From the NCBI RefSeq assembly GCF_000384815.1, contig NZ_ARQF01000021.1, forward strand, positions 806,001-870,000: DNA of 64,000 nucleotides, written 5' to 3'. The notes below the pieces were generated by a model. It worked only from the letters and a program-made list of their open reading frames with translations, was not told the origin of the DNA and searched no databases. The translations under genes were made by a program, and so were the position numbers. This stretch comes from Halodesulfovibrio aestuarii DSM 17919 = ATCC 29578 (GTDB taxonomy: Bacteria; Desulfobacterota; Desulfovibrionia; Desulfovibrionales; Desulfovibrionaceae). How positions within the stretch are numbered: position 1 is the first letter of the stretch; every line of letters begins with the position of its first letter. Shown here one piece after another: positions 19,605 to 27,839 of the stretch.

Positions 19605-22100
19605 ATGCCAACTTGTTTTCTATCTCACAGTAGTAAAGACAAAGCTCATTTTGTATCTCTAGTTTCTGACAGGCTAAAAAGTCACTTCCATGTAGTGGAT
19701 GAAAAGTCTTTTGAAGAAGGCGAAAAGTCTATTGACGAAATCATCAAGAATTTAGATCGAACTGACATTTTTGTTTTATTCATTTCAAATGATTCCCTTG
19801 AGTCAACATGGGTGCTTACAGAAATCACTGAAGCAAAAGACAGGTTGGATAAACACGAGCTTAAAAAATTCTATCCAATAATTATCGACACAAATGTAAC
19901 CTACTATGACAAAAGGCTCCCAGACTGGCTACGGGAGTATAACTTAAAGCCTGTCTTAAAAGTTGCCGCTGTAGTACGCAGAATCGAAAAAAAAATTCGT
20001 GAAGTATCTTGGGAACAACATCCACAACTTAAAGCGCGAAAAAAAATTTTTATTGGCAGAAACGAACATATTCAAAAATTTGAAGAAAGATATGCTGATT
20101 ATGATCAAGGTACCCCGATCTGCTTTATAGCTTCAGGAATAAAAAAAATTGGTAGAAAATCTTTTCTCACCCATTGTTTTGAAAAAGTGAGTTTCTTTGA
20201 TGAAAGTTACAAGCCAGCACTAATCGAACTGCAACAAGATGAAAGCATAGAAGATTTTATTCTTAAAATTTATGACCTTGGTTTCACAGAGCACATTGAA
20301 ACCAGAAATTTAATGAAAACCCCCATCGAAAAGAAAGTAAATATTGCATTTTCTCTTATGAAAGATGTCCAAAGAATAAAAGAAGTCGTTATGATTAACG
20401 ACAATGGCTGCTTGGTTACTAGAGAAGGTCGTTTCACGGACTGGTTCGACTCCTTATTAACAAAACTCTCACAGCATACTGATCGGGCTACATTTATTAT
20501 TGCCTCAAGAACTACAGTGAAAAATTTCTTCTATAGGACACGTGGTGAAATCTTTTCAATTTTTATCCCCGAACTTGAGCAAAAAGAACGTGCAGGTCTA
20601 TTTAGACGTTATCTAGATTTATATAATTTGGAGCTCACTAGAGAAGATTTTAACTTATTTAGTTCACTACAAAAAGGCTACCCAGATCAAGTAGCCTTTA
20701 CTGTAGACTTAATACGTGAATTAGGAGTCCCAAATCTTAAGCGTGATACAAAAAAAATTGTAGATTACAACTCAGAGCTAGTTAACATAACCATCCAGGA
20801 ATATAATGAAAACAAGAAGGCAATAGGCTTATTAGCTTTCTTTTCTAAATTTGATTTTGTTAGCTACAAGCTTGCTGATGACATTATTGGTAAGGATGAA
20901 GAATCTTATCTGCTACTCAATGAGTTTACAAACACAGGTGCATGTGTCCAGATGGGTGTTAATGGGGAATTTTTTAGAATTAACGATATGCTTCGTGATT
21001 ATGTTCAAAGAACAAGATACGAAATTCCTTCTCAATTTGAAAAAGCAATGAAGCAACACGTTGAAAACTCTTTGGCGAACTATGAAGATGACTTCGACCT
21101 TTCCGATCATTTAAGCACAATAAAAGAAGGGTTGATTCAAAAAAAGATTGCACCATCCGATAGCCGGATCATTCCTTCAATTTTAATTAAAACGATGCGA
21201 GACTTATATCATCACTCAAAAGCATACGGCGATGTTATTTCTTTCGCTAACAAGTTCTTAGAGAATGAACAGTATTTAGATCGAAATATCGTATATGAAG
21301 CAAAGTTTTTCTTATGCCTTTCATACTCCCGAACTAGAAATGATAAGGCACTAAAGATTGCACATCAGTTCCCTGCACCAGAATTAAACTTTCTTAAAGG
21401 CTTTTACTATAGAAATGCTGAAAGATACGCTGACGCACTAGAACAATATAAGAAAGCACTCGCAATTACCCCTTCATTTTCAAGAGCTCAAAGAGAACTT
21501 GTAAACGTTTATATTAAGCTTGAAGACTATGACCTTGCATTAAACTTAGCGAAACAAGGTTACAACAACAACAAAAAGAATATATACCTAGCACAAGCAT
21601 ATTTTAACTGCTTAGTTCGTAATTTAAATCCCACTCATCTGGCTAATAAAAAAGAGATCTTACTTGAAATAATTAGTTCCCTTGAGTCCAATGTTTCAGA
21701 AAAAGCAAAAGAAATGTCATATAGCGCGAGAGCATTATATAGCTTCTACATAGAGCAGGACTATACAAGGGCACTAAATACAGTAGCAGAGGCTATGATC
21801 CTTCTACCGCATAATATTTATCCTATAATGACAAAATTTGATCTTGCCGAAAAAAGTTCAGACCTTTCCACAATGGAAAAAGCTCTCAAGGAGCTTCAGT
21901 CGATAATAACGTCATCAAGTAGATTTGTTGCTCCTATCGCAAAGATGGAAGCTAGTATTGCTTATAAGAAAGGAGATTCTGAACTCGCACTTCATATTTT
22001 AAGTAAAAAACTCGGAAACTATCCTGCCGATAGTCTTGAAAGGATAAAACGTAGGCTTATGAATGGAACATTGTCTGGAGACAATGTGGGGCCAAAATAG
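19605..22100 (+). CDS. TIR / degenerate STAND NTPase / TPR defence protein
   Basis: The protein has 831 residues. N-terminal TIR (1-140): CFLSHSSKDK, and the catalytic-type Glu73 in STWVLTEITEA, as in NAD-cleaving TIRs. Then an NTPase module like that of STAND proteins opens with FIGRNEHIQKFE (149-160). Its P-loop reads GIKKIGRKS, with Arg where Walker lysine normally stands. Walker B-like VVMINDN lies near 263-270. The C-terminal part from about 570 is TPR-like (FYYRNAERYADALEQYKKAL). I choose ATG 19605, with AAGGAG upstream. Likely a phage sensor: TPRs detect, TIR kills. The loss of the Walker lysine suggests altered nucleotide control. Confidence 0.82.
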   Translation: MPTCFLSHSSKDKAHFVSLVSDRLKSHFHVVDEKSFEEGEKSIDEIIKNLDRTDIFVLFISNDSLESTWVLTEITEAKDRLDKHELKKFYPIIIDTNVTYYDKRLPDWLREYNLKPVLKVAAVVRRIEKKIREVSWEQHPQLKARKKIFIGRNEHIQKFEERYADYDQGTPICFIASGIKKIGRKSFLTHCFEKVSFFDESYKPALIELQQDESIEDFILKIYDLGFTEHIETRNLMKTPIEKKVNIAFSLMKDVQRIKEVVMINDNGCLVTREGRFTDWFDSLLTKLSQHTDRATFIIASRTTVKNFFYRTRGEIFSIFIPELEQKERAGLFRRYLDLYNLELTREDFNLFSSLQKGYPDQVAFTVDLIRELGVPNLKRDTKKIVDYNSELVNITIQEYNENKKAIGLLAFFSKFDFVSYKLADDIIGKDEESYLLLNEFTNTGACVQMGVNGEFFRINDMLRDYVQRTRYEIPSQFEKAMKQHVENSLANYEDDFDLSDHLSTIKEGLIQKKIAPSDSRIIPSILIKTMRDLYHHSKAYGDVISFANKFLENEQYLDRNIVYEAKFFLCLSYSRTRNDKALKIAHQFPAPELNFLKGFYYRNAERYADALEQYKKALAITPSFSRAQRELVNVYIKLEDYDLALNLAKQGYNNNKKNIYLAQAYFNCLVRNLNPTHLANKKEILLEIISSLESNVSEKAKEMSYSARALYSFYIEQDYTRALNTVAEAMILLPHNIYPIMTKFDLAEKSSDLSTMEKALKELQSIITSSSRFVAPIAKMEASIAYKKGDSELALHILSKKLGNYPADSLERIKRRLMNGTLSGDNVGPK

Positions 22101-22111
22101 ATTTCGAAAAT

Positions 22112-22160
22112 AAAAAAAGCCTTTACACGAAAACATTTTTTTCAAGTAAAGGCTTTTTTT
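22112..22160 (+). terminator. Terminator after TIR-STAND gene
   Basis: Stem AAAAAAAGCCTTTAC/GTAAAGGCTTTTTTT with a 19-nt AT-rich loop, 12 bp after the stop codon. Confidence 0.85.
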
Positions 22161-22231
22161 ATTCGGCACCCGGATCAGAAATTGAACCGGCACGGCCGTC
22201 AGGCCGAGAGATTTTAAGTGTAAGAGTTTCG

Positions 22232-22280
22232 ACTTGATCTGACAGATGATCGGTCAAAAGGGCTATGTGTCAGATCAAGT
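22232..22280. repeat. 13-bp perfect inverted repeat downstream of mob genes
   Basis: ACTTGATCTGACA and TGTCAGATCAAGT are separated by 23 bp. The pair lies between the TIR-STAND terminator and the relaxase stop codon. It has no T-run, so it is not a typical terminator. It could be a protein site or the scar of an older insertion. The rest of 22161-22314 shows nothing else. Confidence 0.5.
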
Positions 22281-22314
22281 ATGAACCACTACATTTTAAG
22301 TTCATCGTAATTAT

Positions 22315-24042
22315 TCACTCTCTTTTTCGTCCAAACCGTCTTGCTCTCAGCTTTTCAGCAAACTTGATAGCTTCAACATCATTGCTCACATAAATGTCCT
22401 TAAGGCAATCCCGCACCACACCGCCATTCTTAAGTTTATAGGAAATATTCCCCTCATTATCGACAGTGTAGGTCATACCTTCCAGCAGCTTCACCGCAGC
22501 ATGTTCTTTAAAGGCAGTCTTCTCTTTCGGCTTTGCTGACTGAAGCACGGCCAGCGCTGCCGTGTTACCAGCTTCGGCCTGTTGACGAAGGAATTCGTTC
22601 CAGTTGCCGTATGGAATCTCTTCTTTGATCTTGGTACGCTGCTCTGCGTACTTTTTATTCAGCAGTTCTTCATGGCGTAGTTGTTCGGCCTTGGCCGCAT
22701 TGACCAAGTATCGCTTTTCTTTCCAGCTCAAGGTGCTATCAATTTGATACTTTTTAATCTTAATCTTCCATTTAAGCTTCTGGTCTCGGGTCTCTTGTTC
22801 CCTTCGCTCCTTTTGTTCGTTGAACAAGCACTTACGCCTTTCAATACCGACTTTATATTTCTGATACAGCTCGCCACGCTCCGGATCACGGTGAAGAGGC
22901 TTGCTACTGTAGTGACGTTTCGGCTTAACCTGTCGCCCTCCTTCAAGTTTTTTAAACATGCCGAACTTTGCTTCTAACTTAGCCTTTGAGTACTCTCGCC
23001 CAAGGCTGCTAAGTTTAGCATGAGGCTGATTCTTGCCCCTAACAGTAAGGTCAGCAATTACTGCGCCCCTACCACGTTCTTTGAGTGTAACGTTCAGCTC
23101 GTCCTGTAGAGTATTCTGGAAGCTTTTCCACGAAAGCGCTGAATCACGCGCAGCGTCGATAACCCCTTTGTGCCGTTTCAGGTAGCCATCAAAGCTTTCT
23201 TGGCCAGTGTAGGCTTCCAGCGCTTCCGCTTTTTCGTTATTCTCCGACTTCGCTTGAGAACTCGGCTCGAAGGCTTCCATCGTTTGGTAGAAATTTTTCT
23301 TCGTCTCGAATGCGCCCAGACGCTCTTCTAAGGCTGTTTTACTCAGCGAGGTGTGAATCTCTACGCCAGCAACTCTGCATCCTCTACCAACCCCTTCAAA
23401 GGGAGTGAGCTGAACATCTTCCTTGCAAGTCATCTGCAAACCAAACAGAGCCATTGTTGCGTGAACATGCTCCCATGATTGAGCCGCGTTAACTGCCGGC
23501 AAAATCCTCTCTTTTCTATCTGTGAGGTAGCAATGCAGCTCCTTGCGTTGCTTCCTTCCCGGGTCGATGGCTATGTCATATTCTTTCTCAAGCTTCCGGC
23601 ACAACTCATCGCGCTTCCAGTAGTCATAATACGGGGCATGGCGAGTTTTCTTTTCTGGGTGAATCATATTGTATGCAACGTGCATATGGGGGGTAGCTGT
23701 ATTGTTATGTATCCCGCAATGGCGCTGGTGATCTTCAAACCCAAGCACTTCAGCAAAGCGCTCTTCAATCTCTTTGAAATCTTTCTCAGTAAGCTTTGCT
23801 TCGTCTTCCGGCCGGAAAGAAACAATGAGGTGGTAGGTCTTTTCTTTCTTCGTACGCGTATTGCAATCCTGGGTCGCCAACACTTCAGATATGCCTAATT
23901 GAAAATCATCCCCAGCCATGCAGCCGGCGCTCCACGCCATAAGGCACTTCTCACCTTCATGCGAAGCATCGGCAATGTAGTTGGCCAGACGTGCGTAGTT
24001 GTCGTTCCTCGGCTTAGGAGAAGGCTGTTTCGTTGATATCAT
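22315..24042 (-). CDS. TraI-type MOBP relaxase
   Basis: The protein has 575 residues. It matches IncP (RP4) TraI in its N-terminus: Tyr22 in LANYIADA at the same position as the RP4 nicking tyrosine, ATQ.CNTRTKKEKTYHLIVSFR with Ser75, and the metal-binding TPHMHVAYNMIHP (His119, His121). It should cut oriT and stay covalently bound to the 5' end. The C-terminal half is charged and helical, without a primase region. The start overlaps the TraJ-like gene by 4 bp (ATGA), so both form one operon. Confidence 0.9.
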   Translation of the reverse strand: MISTKQPSPKPRNDNYARLANYIADASHEGEKCLMAWSAGCMAGDDFQLGISEVLATQDCNTRTKKEKTYHLIVSFRPEDEAKLTEKDFKEIEERFAEVLGFEDHQRHCGIHNNTATPHMHVAYNMIHPEKKTRHAPYYDYWKRDELCRKLEKEYDIAIDPGRKQRKELHCYLTDRKERILPAVNAAQSWEHVHATMALFGLQMTCKEDVQLTPFEGVGRGCRVAGVEIHTSLSKTALEERLGAFETKKNFYQTMEAFEPSSQAKSENNEKAEALEAYTGQESFDGYLKRHKGVIDAARDSALSWKSFQNTLQDELNVTLKERGRGAVIADLTVRGKNQPHAKLSSLGREYSKAKLEAKFGMFKKLEGGRQVKPKRHYSSKPLHRDPERGELYQKYKVGIERRKCLFNEQKERREQETRDQKLKWKIKIKKYQIDSTLSWKEKRYLVNAAKAEQLRHEELLNKKYAEQRTKIKEEIPYGNWNEFLRQQAEAGNTAALAVLQSAKPKEKTAFKEHAAVKLLEGMTYTVDNEGNISYKLKNGGVVRDCLKDIYVSNDVEAIKFAEKLRARRFGRKRE

Positions 24043-24422
24043 CGCCTTCTCTCAGAGTCCCGCTTCAGCACGACGCGTTCAGTTGTACTGATGAGCTGTC
24101 GCAGCTCCTCTTGCCTATCCTCAATCTGATGTAAGATTCGGCGCACTTCCTTATGGCTCGCTATCTTGTTCACACCATCAGTTAACGCCAACTTAAAAAG
24201 ACCGCCAAGACGACCTAGGTCAGCATTGACCTTCAGCAGATTCAGGAATGCTTCTTTATCCACCTTGGAGTTAACTTCCTGCCCCAACACAACACGGCGC
24301 ATGAACTCAGATACAGAAAGACCGCATTGCTCGGCCAAGGCAACAATGCGGTCACGTTCTGATTCTGTCATGTATGATTTCATGCAGACCTTACGTTTCT
24401 TTTCTGGAGATTTTTGATTCAT
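24039..24422 (-). CDS. TraJ-like relaxosome protein
   Basis: The protein has 127 residues. A ribbon-helix-helix-like N-terminus (MTESERDRIVALAEQCGLS) is followed by VNADLGRLGGLFKLALTD, which closely resembles the VNGDLGRLGGLLKLWL segment of RP4 TraJ. TraJ binds the oriT inverted repeat and guides TraI to nic. In RP4 the oriT lies directly upstream of traJ. Here only 12 bp separate it from the next gene, so oriT must be elsewhere; a good candidate lies at 25.98-26.04 kb. Confidence 0.85.
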   Translation of the reverse strand: MNQKSPEKKRKVCMKSYMTESERDRIVALAEQCGLSVSEFMRRVVLGQEVNSKVDKEAFLNLLKVNADLGRLGGLFKLALTDGVNKIASHKEVRRILHQIEDRQEELRQLISTTERVVLKRDSERRR

Positions 24423-24434
24423 AGAACTGGCTCG

Positions 24435-25889
24435 CTATGCCACCTCTTTTAAGGCCAGTGCCGCGCTTAGCTTACCCCAAACAATAAGCAACACTTTGAG
24501 CACATCTTTTTCTGGAATAAACTCAGGCGAGCCAATTCCAGTCGTTCTTTCAAACTCTTTCATTACTTCTTCATAAGAGCGAGTCTCCGCATGATACACC
24601 CATAAATCCAGTGCGCCACGTAGCATGGAATAACTCTCATCTGAGCATAGCGTCTCTGTCTGAACATTTGGAATATGCGGCCGCTCTATTCCCATCCAGA
24701 CGTACTCAAGGGCTATCTCATAGGATTCAAGCCCCAAGTCTTCCAGTCTTGCCAGTTTAAAATACGCGCACAACTCTGCGGAAGTTTCATCATAGGTCCT
24801 ATTTTCTATGGCGGCATAAATTCGTAATGCACCTTTTAAGGCAAGCATTCTCCTGGCATCGATGCAGGGTTTAATCACGCGAGGCGTAACCTGCTTAACT
24901 GTATTCGTCGTGGCAACCAGCGGACGACATAACGCAAACTCTTCAGCAACATGGAGCATAAAATCTTTAACTCGCTTTCCAGAATAATGCTGCATCATCA
25001 GATTAAATCCGGCCTGTGTCATTGCCACGATAGAAATCCGCTCTCTTCCTTCAACAACTGCTTCACCAATGCGAAAATTATGCTCCATTACTTCGAGAGA
25101 CTGCTCAAGAGCCCAAATATTAGCTACCACATAGCTGTGTTCAACTTGCAATTCCTCAGCAACTGTCAATGAAGTTATGACATCAAGTTCCAAATATTTT
25201 TGCAAATACCTTCTGCCCAGAGAAGAACTCTCGACCACTGGGGCTACCTCGCGGTTAAAGTAGGCATCTTCTAGCTTCTCGAAAACATCCCATGCAGCGT
25301 CAGTTTCAAGCATTTTTGCGTGACGAGCTGCGCCGCGTTCTGTCCAAAGAAGCACGGTTGGGGTTTGGGTAGAAATTTCCACTTGGCCTCTTTGAGAGGC
25401 TAAGCGCTTTATCTCTCGAAGTGCTTCTCCTTCTAGCTTGAAGTAGTGCTTCCCTTCGACAAACCGTGCCTCATTTCTTTTATAATTCTGCTTAATATTT
25501 TTTACGTTACATCCGTAAAATTGCGCTAGTAACTGCGTAGGAACGACCGGCATTTTTCTATAAACCAAGGGCTCACCAAGCTCGAACTCAACGGGAGCTG
25601 GTAGTTGAACAAGATGTTCTTCTTCGCCCTGCTTCTTCTGTTCTACCGGATCAATCCCACGCGCTATCAGTTCTTCTGCTGCCATACGCATACCGCGCGC
25701 GTCTTTTAGCCCCACATCTGGATAAGAACCAAATGACATTCTGTTGCTATGCCCGTTCAACTGGTACCTATAACGCCAATGTTTCCTTCCTTCGGGAGTA
25801 ATTTCCAATTGCAGTCCATCTCCATCGGGCAATGCATATGTTTTTTCAGCCGGCTTTGCGTGTTTGATCTTTAGTGTATTCAATTTCAT
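24435..25889 (-). CDS. Arm-DNA-binding (DUF4102) / ORF6N / Rha-like fusion without recombinase domain
   Basis: The protein has 484 residues. Residues 1-90 resemble the N-terminal arm-binding domain (DUF4102) of P4-type integrases (LPDGDGLQLEITPEG, YRYQLNGHSNRMSFGSYPDVGLKDAR). About 125-230 resemble ORF6N (VPTQLLAQFYGCNVKNIKQNY, FVEGKHYF). About 270-345 resemble the Rha phage regulator (EELQVEHSYVVANIWALEQ, AMTQAGFNLMMQHYSGKRVK). No tyrosine-recombinase catalytic residues follow. Start ATG 25889 has GGGAGAA upstream. It may bind integrase arm sites or oriT and act as a regulator or directionality factor; that is inference. Confidence 0.7.
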   Translation of the reverse strand: MKLNTLKIKHAKPAEKTYALPDGDGLQLEITPEGRKHWRYRYQLNGHSNRMSFGSYPDVGLKDARGMRMAAEELIARGIDPVEQKKQGEEEHLVQLPAPVEFELGEPLVYRKMPVVPTQLLAQFYGCNVKNIKQNYKRNEARFVEGKHYFKLEGEALREIKRLASQRGQVEISTQTPTVLLWTERGAARHAKMLETDAAWDVFEKLEDAYFNREVAPVVESSSLGRRYLQKYLELDVITSLTVAEELQVEHSYVVANIWALEQSLEVMEHNFRIGEAVVEGRERISIVAMTQAGFNLMMQHYSGKRVKDFMLHVAEEFALCRPLVATTNTVKQVTPRVIKPCIDARRMLALKGALRIYAAIENRTYDETSAELCAYFKLARLEDLGLESYEIALEYVWMGIERPHIPNVQTETLCSDESYSMLRGALDLWVYHAETRSYEEVMKEFERTTGIGSPEFIPEKDVLKVLLIVWGKLSAALALKEVA

Positions 25890-25981
25890 TGCAGGTTTCT
25901 CCCTGTGCATGTCTTCAGACTGTATTGTGTGTTTTCTTACGTTGAGCCGGTAGGCGAATAAGTTCTTCTCCACCTTTAGGT

Positions 25982-26036
25982 GGCAGGCTGTGATGTGGCA
26001 CCATTCGAAGAATGGGACCACATCACATGTCCTGCC
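25982..26036 (+). other. Candidate oriT with MOBP-like nic site
   Basis: Arms GTGATGTGG + CCATTC (25990-26006) and GAATGG + CCACATCAC (26010-26026) form a 15-bp inverted repeat with a 3-nt loop and a 2-nt internal mismatch. Directly after it comes ATGTCCTG/CC (26027-26036), close to the IncP nic consensus TATCCTG/C, with the nick expected between 26034 and 26035. Outer GGCAGG/CCTGCC also pair. Inverted repeat followed by nic is the RP4 layout bound by TraJ and TraI, both encoded here. Confidence 0.6.
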
Positions 26037-26100
26037 TACGGACTCCGAAAGAGGAAAACATACGAAGCAAGATTAATCGAGAAATTTTGGAATGTTATTG

Positions 26101-26170
26101 GTTCGGCTCGAATCGGCTTGAATCGACTCGATTGTTCTCGATTATTCTTGAATCCGCTCGACTCTGCTTG
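26101..26170. repeat. Seven degenerate 10-bp tandem repeats
   Basis: Successive decamers such as GTTCGGCTCG, AATCGGCTTG, AATCGACTCG, AATCCGCTCG share the consensus aaTCGgCTcG with exact 10-bp spacing, about one helical turn. They sit between the candidate oriT and the integrase stop codon. Such phased repeats usually bind an oligomeric protein along one face of DNA. Confidence 0.65.
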
Positions 26171-26207
26171 CATAAAATCGGCTGTAACCTATTGAAATTT
26201 ATTTCGC

Positions 26208-27092
26208 TTATACGGTTGACCGCATAAACTTTTGCATATAATTATCAATGTACGTTACAGCTTCTCTTCCTTGCTGAGGAGCCAGATGGGCATAACGCAT
26301 AGTCATTTTTATATCGCTGTGCCCCAAAAGGTGACTCACAACAGCAATAGGAGTTCCACCTTGTACAAGCCATGAGGCAAAGGTGTGACGTAACGTATGA
26401 AAAACAACGCGCTGGCGACGGTCTCGCATACCGTTGTTTAAGCCGCAGGAATTAACAACTCCTCGATAGAGCTTTCCAGCAAACTGAATTTTATTTCCGT
26501 GAATGGTAGTAAATAGATATGTTCCCGTATTACGGGCAAGGTAGGTTTTAGCAATCGCTTGTGCTGCATCATTGAGCGGCACAACCCTGTTATCTGACTT
26601 TGTATCTACGACAGCAACAGTCTTTGCTAAAAGATTGATATGTTCAGGAAGTAAATTGAAGATTTCTCCGGAGCGTAAACCGGTAGAAAGTGCGAAGAGA
26701 GTTATGTCATGCCATAACTCGGAACGCCGCTTCAGTTCATTAAGTAAGATCGCAGCTTCTTCTAATGTAAGAAACCGTGTTCTATCATTCTGAACCTTGG
26801 GCATTTCAAATATTGGCAGTGGTCCCTGATATAATTCCCACTGGACGGCCTTTCGAAGAATTCGGCGAAGTAAGCCTAAGACGTGGTGCACAGATTGTGG
26901 ACTAAGTTGTTTTGCTTCGATTTGAGATCGAAGGCGGAGAACGTCGATACTTCTAACGGCATCCAATTCTTTGGCACCTAAGTAGGGAGCAATATGCATT
27001 TCCCACACTCGAATGTCAGTTTTTGGTTTGCGTACAGAAGGTAATTTTAATTCTTTATACAGGTCCCACGCGGATTCAACAGTAGGTCTCAT
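26208..27092 (-). CDS. Tyrosine recombinase (site-specific integrase)
   Basis: The protein has 294 residues. Core-binding domain 1-95, catalytic domain with Arg140 (STGLRSGEI), His232-x-x-Arg235 (HTLRHTFAS), His258 (LLGHSDIK) and nucleophile Tyr267 (MRYAHL). All expected catalytic residues are present. ATG 27092 is chosen for the GAGGGGG ribosome site; the longer frame lacks one. The protein has no N-terminal arm-binding domain, while the neighbouring fusion protein has one without a catalytic part. It sits next to the tRNA-Arg 3' end, the expected attachment site. Confidence 0.93.
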   Translation of the reverse strand: MRPTVESAWDLYKELKLPSVRKPKTDIRVWEMHIAPYLGAKELDAVRSIDVLRLRSQIEAKQLSPQSVHHVLGLLRRILRKAVQWELYQGPLPIFEMPKVQNDRTRFLTLEEAAILLNELKRRSELWHDITLFALSTGLRSGEIFNLLPEHINLLAKTVAVVDTKSDNRVVPLNDAAQAIAKTYLARNTGTYLFTTIHGNKIQFAGKLYRGVVNSCGLNNGMRDRRQRVVFHTLRHTFASWLVQGGTPIAVVSHLLGHSDIKMTMRYAHLAPQQGREAVTYIDNYMQKFMRSTV

Positions 27093-27222
27093 AGTTTTTT
27101 CCCCCTCGTTTAAAGTTTTTACTTGAAACAAGCGGAAGCAAGAACTATGACTAGTACAGTTTTCATTAAACATAAAAAAAGTCCTTAAAGAATAAGAACT
27201 TTTGAACTCTTCAGATAAGAGA

Positions 27223-27240
27223 TGGTGCGCCTGACAGGAG
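27223..27240 (-). other. Probable attachment site at tRNA-Arg 3' end
   Basis: Tyrosine integrases of this class usually recombine within the T-arm and acceptor end of a tRNA. The integrase gene begins about 130 bp away. The matching repeat at the far end is outside the window, so the core cannot be defined exactly. Confidence 0.45.
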
Positions 27241-27299
27241 TCGAACCTGTGGCCTGCCGCTTAGGAGGCGGCCGCTCTATCCATCTGAGCTACAGGCGC
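27223..27299 (-). tRNA. tRNA-Arg (anticodon CCT)
   Basis: A complete cloverleaf lies on the minus strand: acceptor GCGCCTG/CAGGCGC, anticodon stem GCCGC/GCGGC with loop CTCCTAA giving CCT, T-arm with GGTTCGACTCC, discriminator A and encoded CCA. The 3' end faces the integrase gene, so this is the likely integration target of the mobile element. Confidence 0.96.
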
Positions 27300-27839
27300 G
27301 TTTGAGATGCGACTTTTACTCTCATTATTGGGTAAAGGTCAAGGAAAAGTCTGTAATGATTACTCTTACCTTTTTGCCTCTTGTATCTTTAAGAAATTAT
27401 CTTTTAATTCCTTAAAGATAACCTATCAAAACACCCTGCCTTTATATCTCTTTAGTCTTTTTTCTTAATTTATTTCGTAACGTTTTTGTCCCATCCAGAT
27501 TTTTTTGCCGCACCTTGTACAATTAGCTCTTATCACTATACGTAACTCCAGCATGTTGTACTCAATTGCACCTATCATTCTTATCTATTTTTTGTCTGTC
27601 TGCAGTCTTAGATTGTATTCTCTACTCTTTCCTGCTACTGCGCGATTTCAACTATCATATTTTTTTGATAGATGCTGGTGATTACTATTTACTTTTTCGA
27701 AGAACTCTATCGCACCGTGTTTGTATTCGCTACCTAGTTTAAATTTATACTAAATTTTACTCACTAAACTGCGAGTCACAGGCTGAGTGCGATATTTTTT
27801 CCTTCTATTTAATGTATTGTACAAATAACGAGTGTACCA
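27300..27839. other. Long AT-rich intergenic region
   Basis: About 540 bp between tRNA-Arg and the exporter gene. No open frame with a ribosome site, no RNA gene and no clear repeat is seen. It must hold the tRNA promoter and the exporter promoter. Confidence 0.5.

Larger units (their letters stand above)
1..27225. mobile_element. Integrative mobilizable element with defence cargo (partial)
   Basis: The span runs from the left edge to the CCA end of tRNA-Arg(CCT). An integrase gene lies directly beside the tRNA 3' end and reads away from it. Inside are IncP-type TraI/TraJ mobilization genes, a candidate oriT, and a run of defence genes (dnd, Thoeris, SIR2, TIR). No type IV secretion genes are seen, so it would need a helper element to move. 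The left end and second att site are outside the window. The boundary is inferred from context, since I could not find the direct repeat partner. Confidence 0.8.

Noticed and set aside
22160-22200. tRNA-like 3' end that might be an att copy
   Set aside because: The apparent T-stem does not leave a 7-nt loop and the sequence does not match tRNA-Arg.
26101-26170. CRISPR array
   Set aside because: Repeat unit is only 10 bp, degenerate and without spacers; no cas genes are near.
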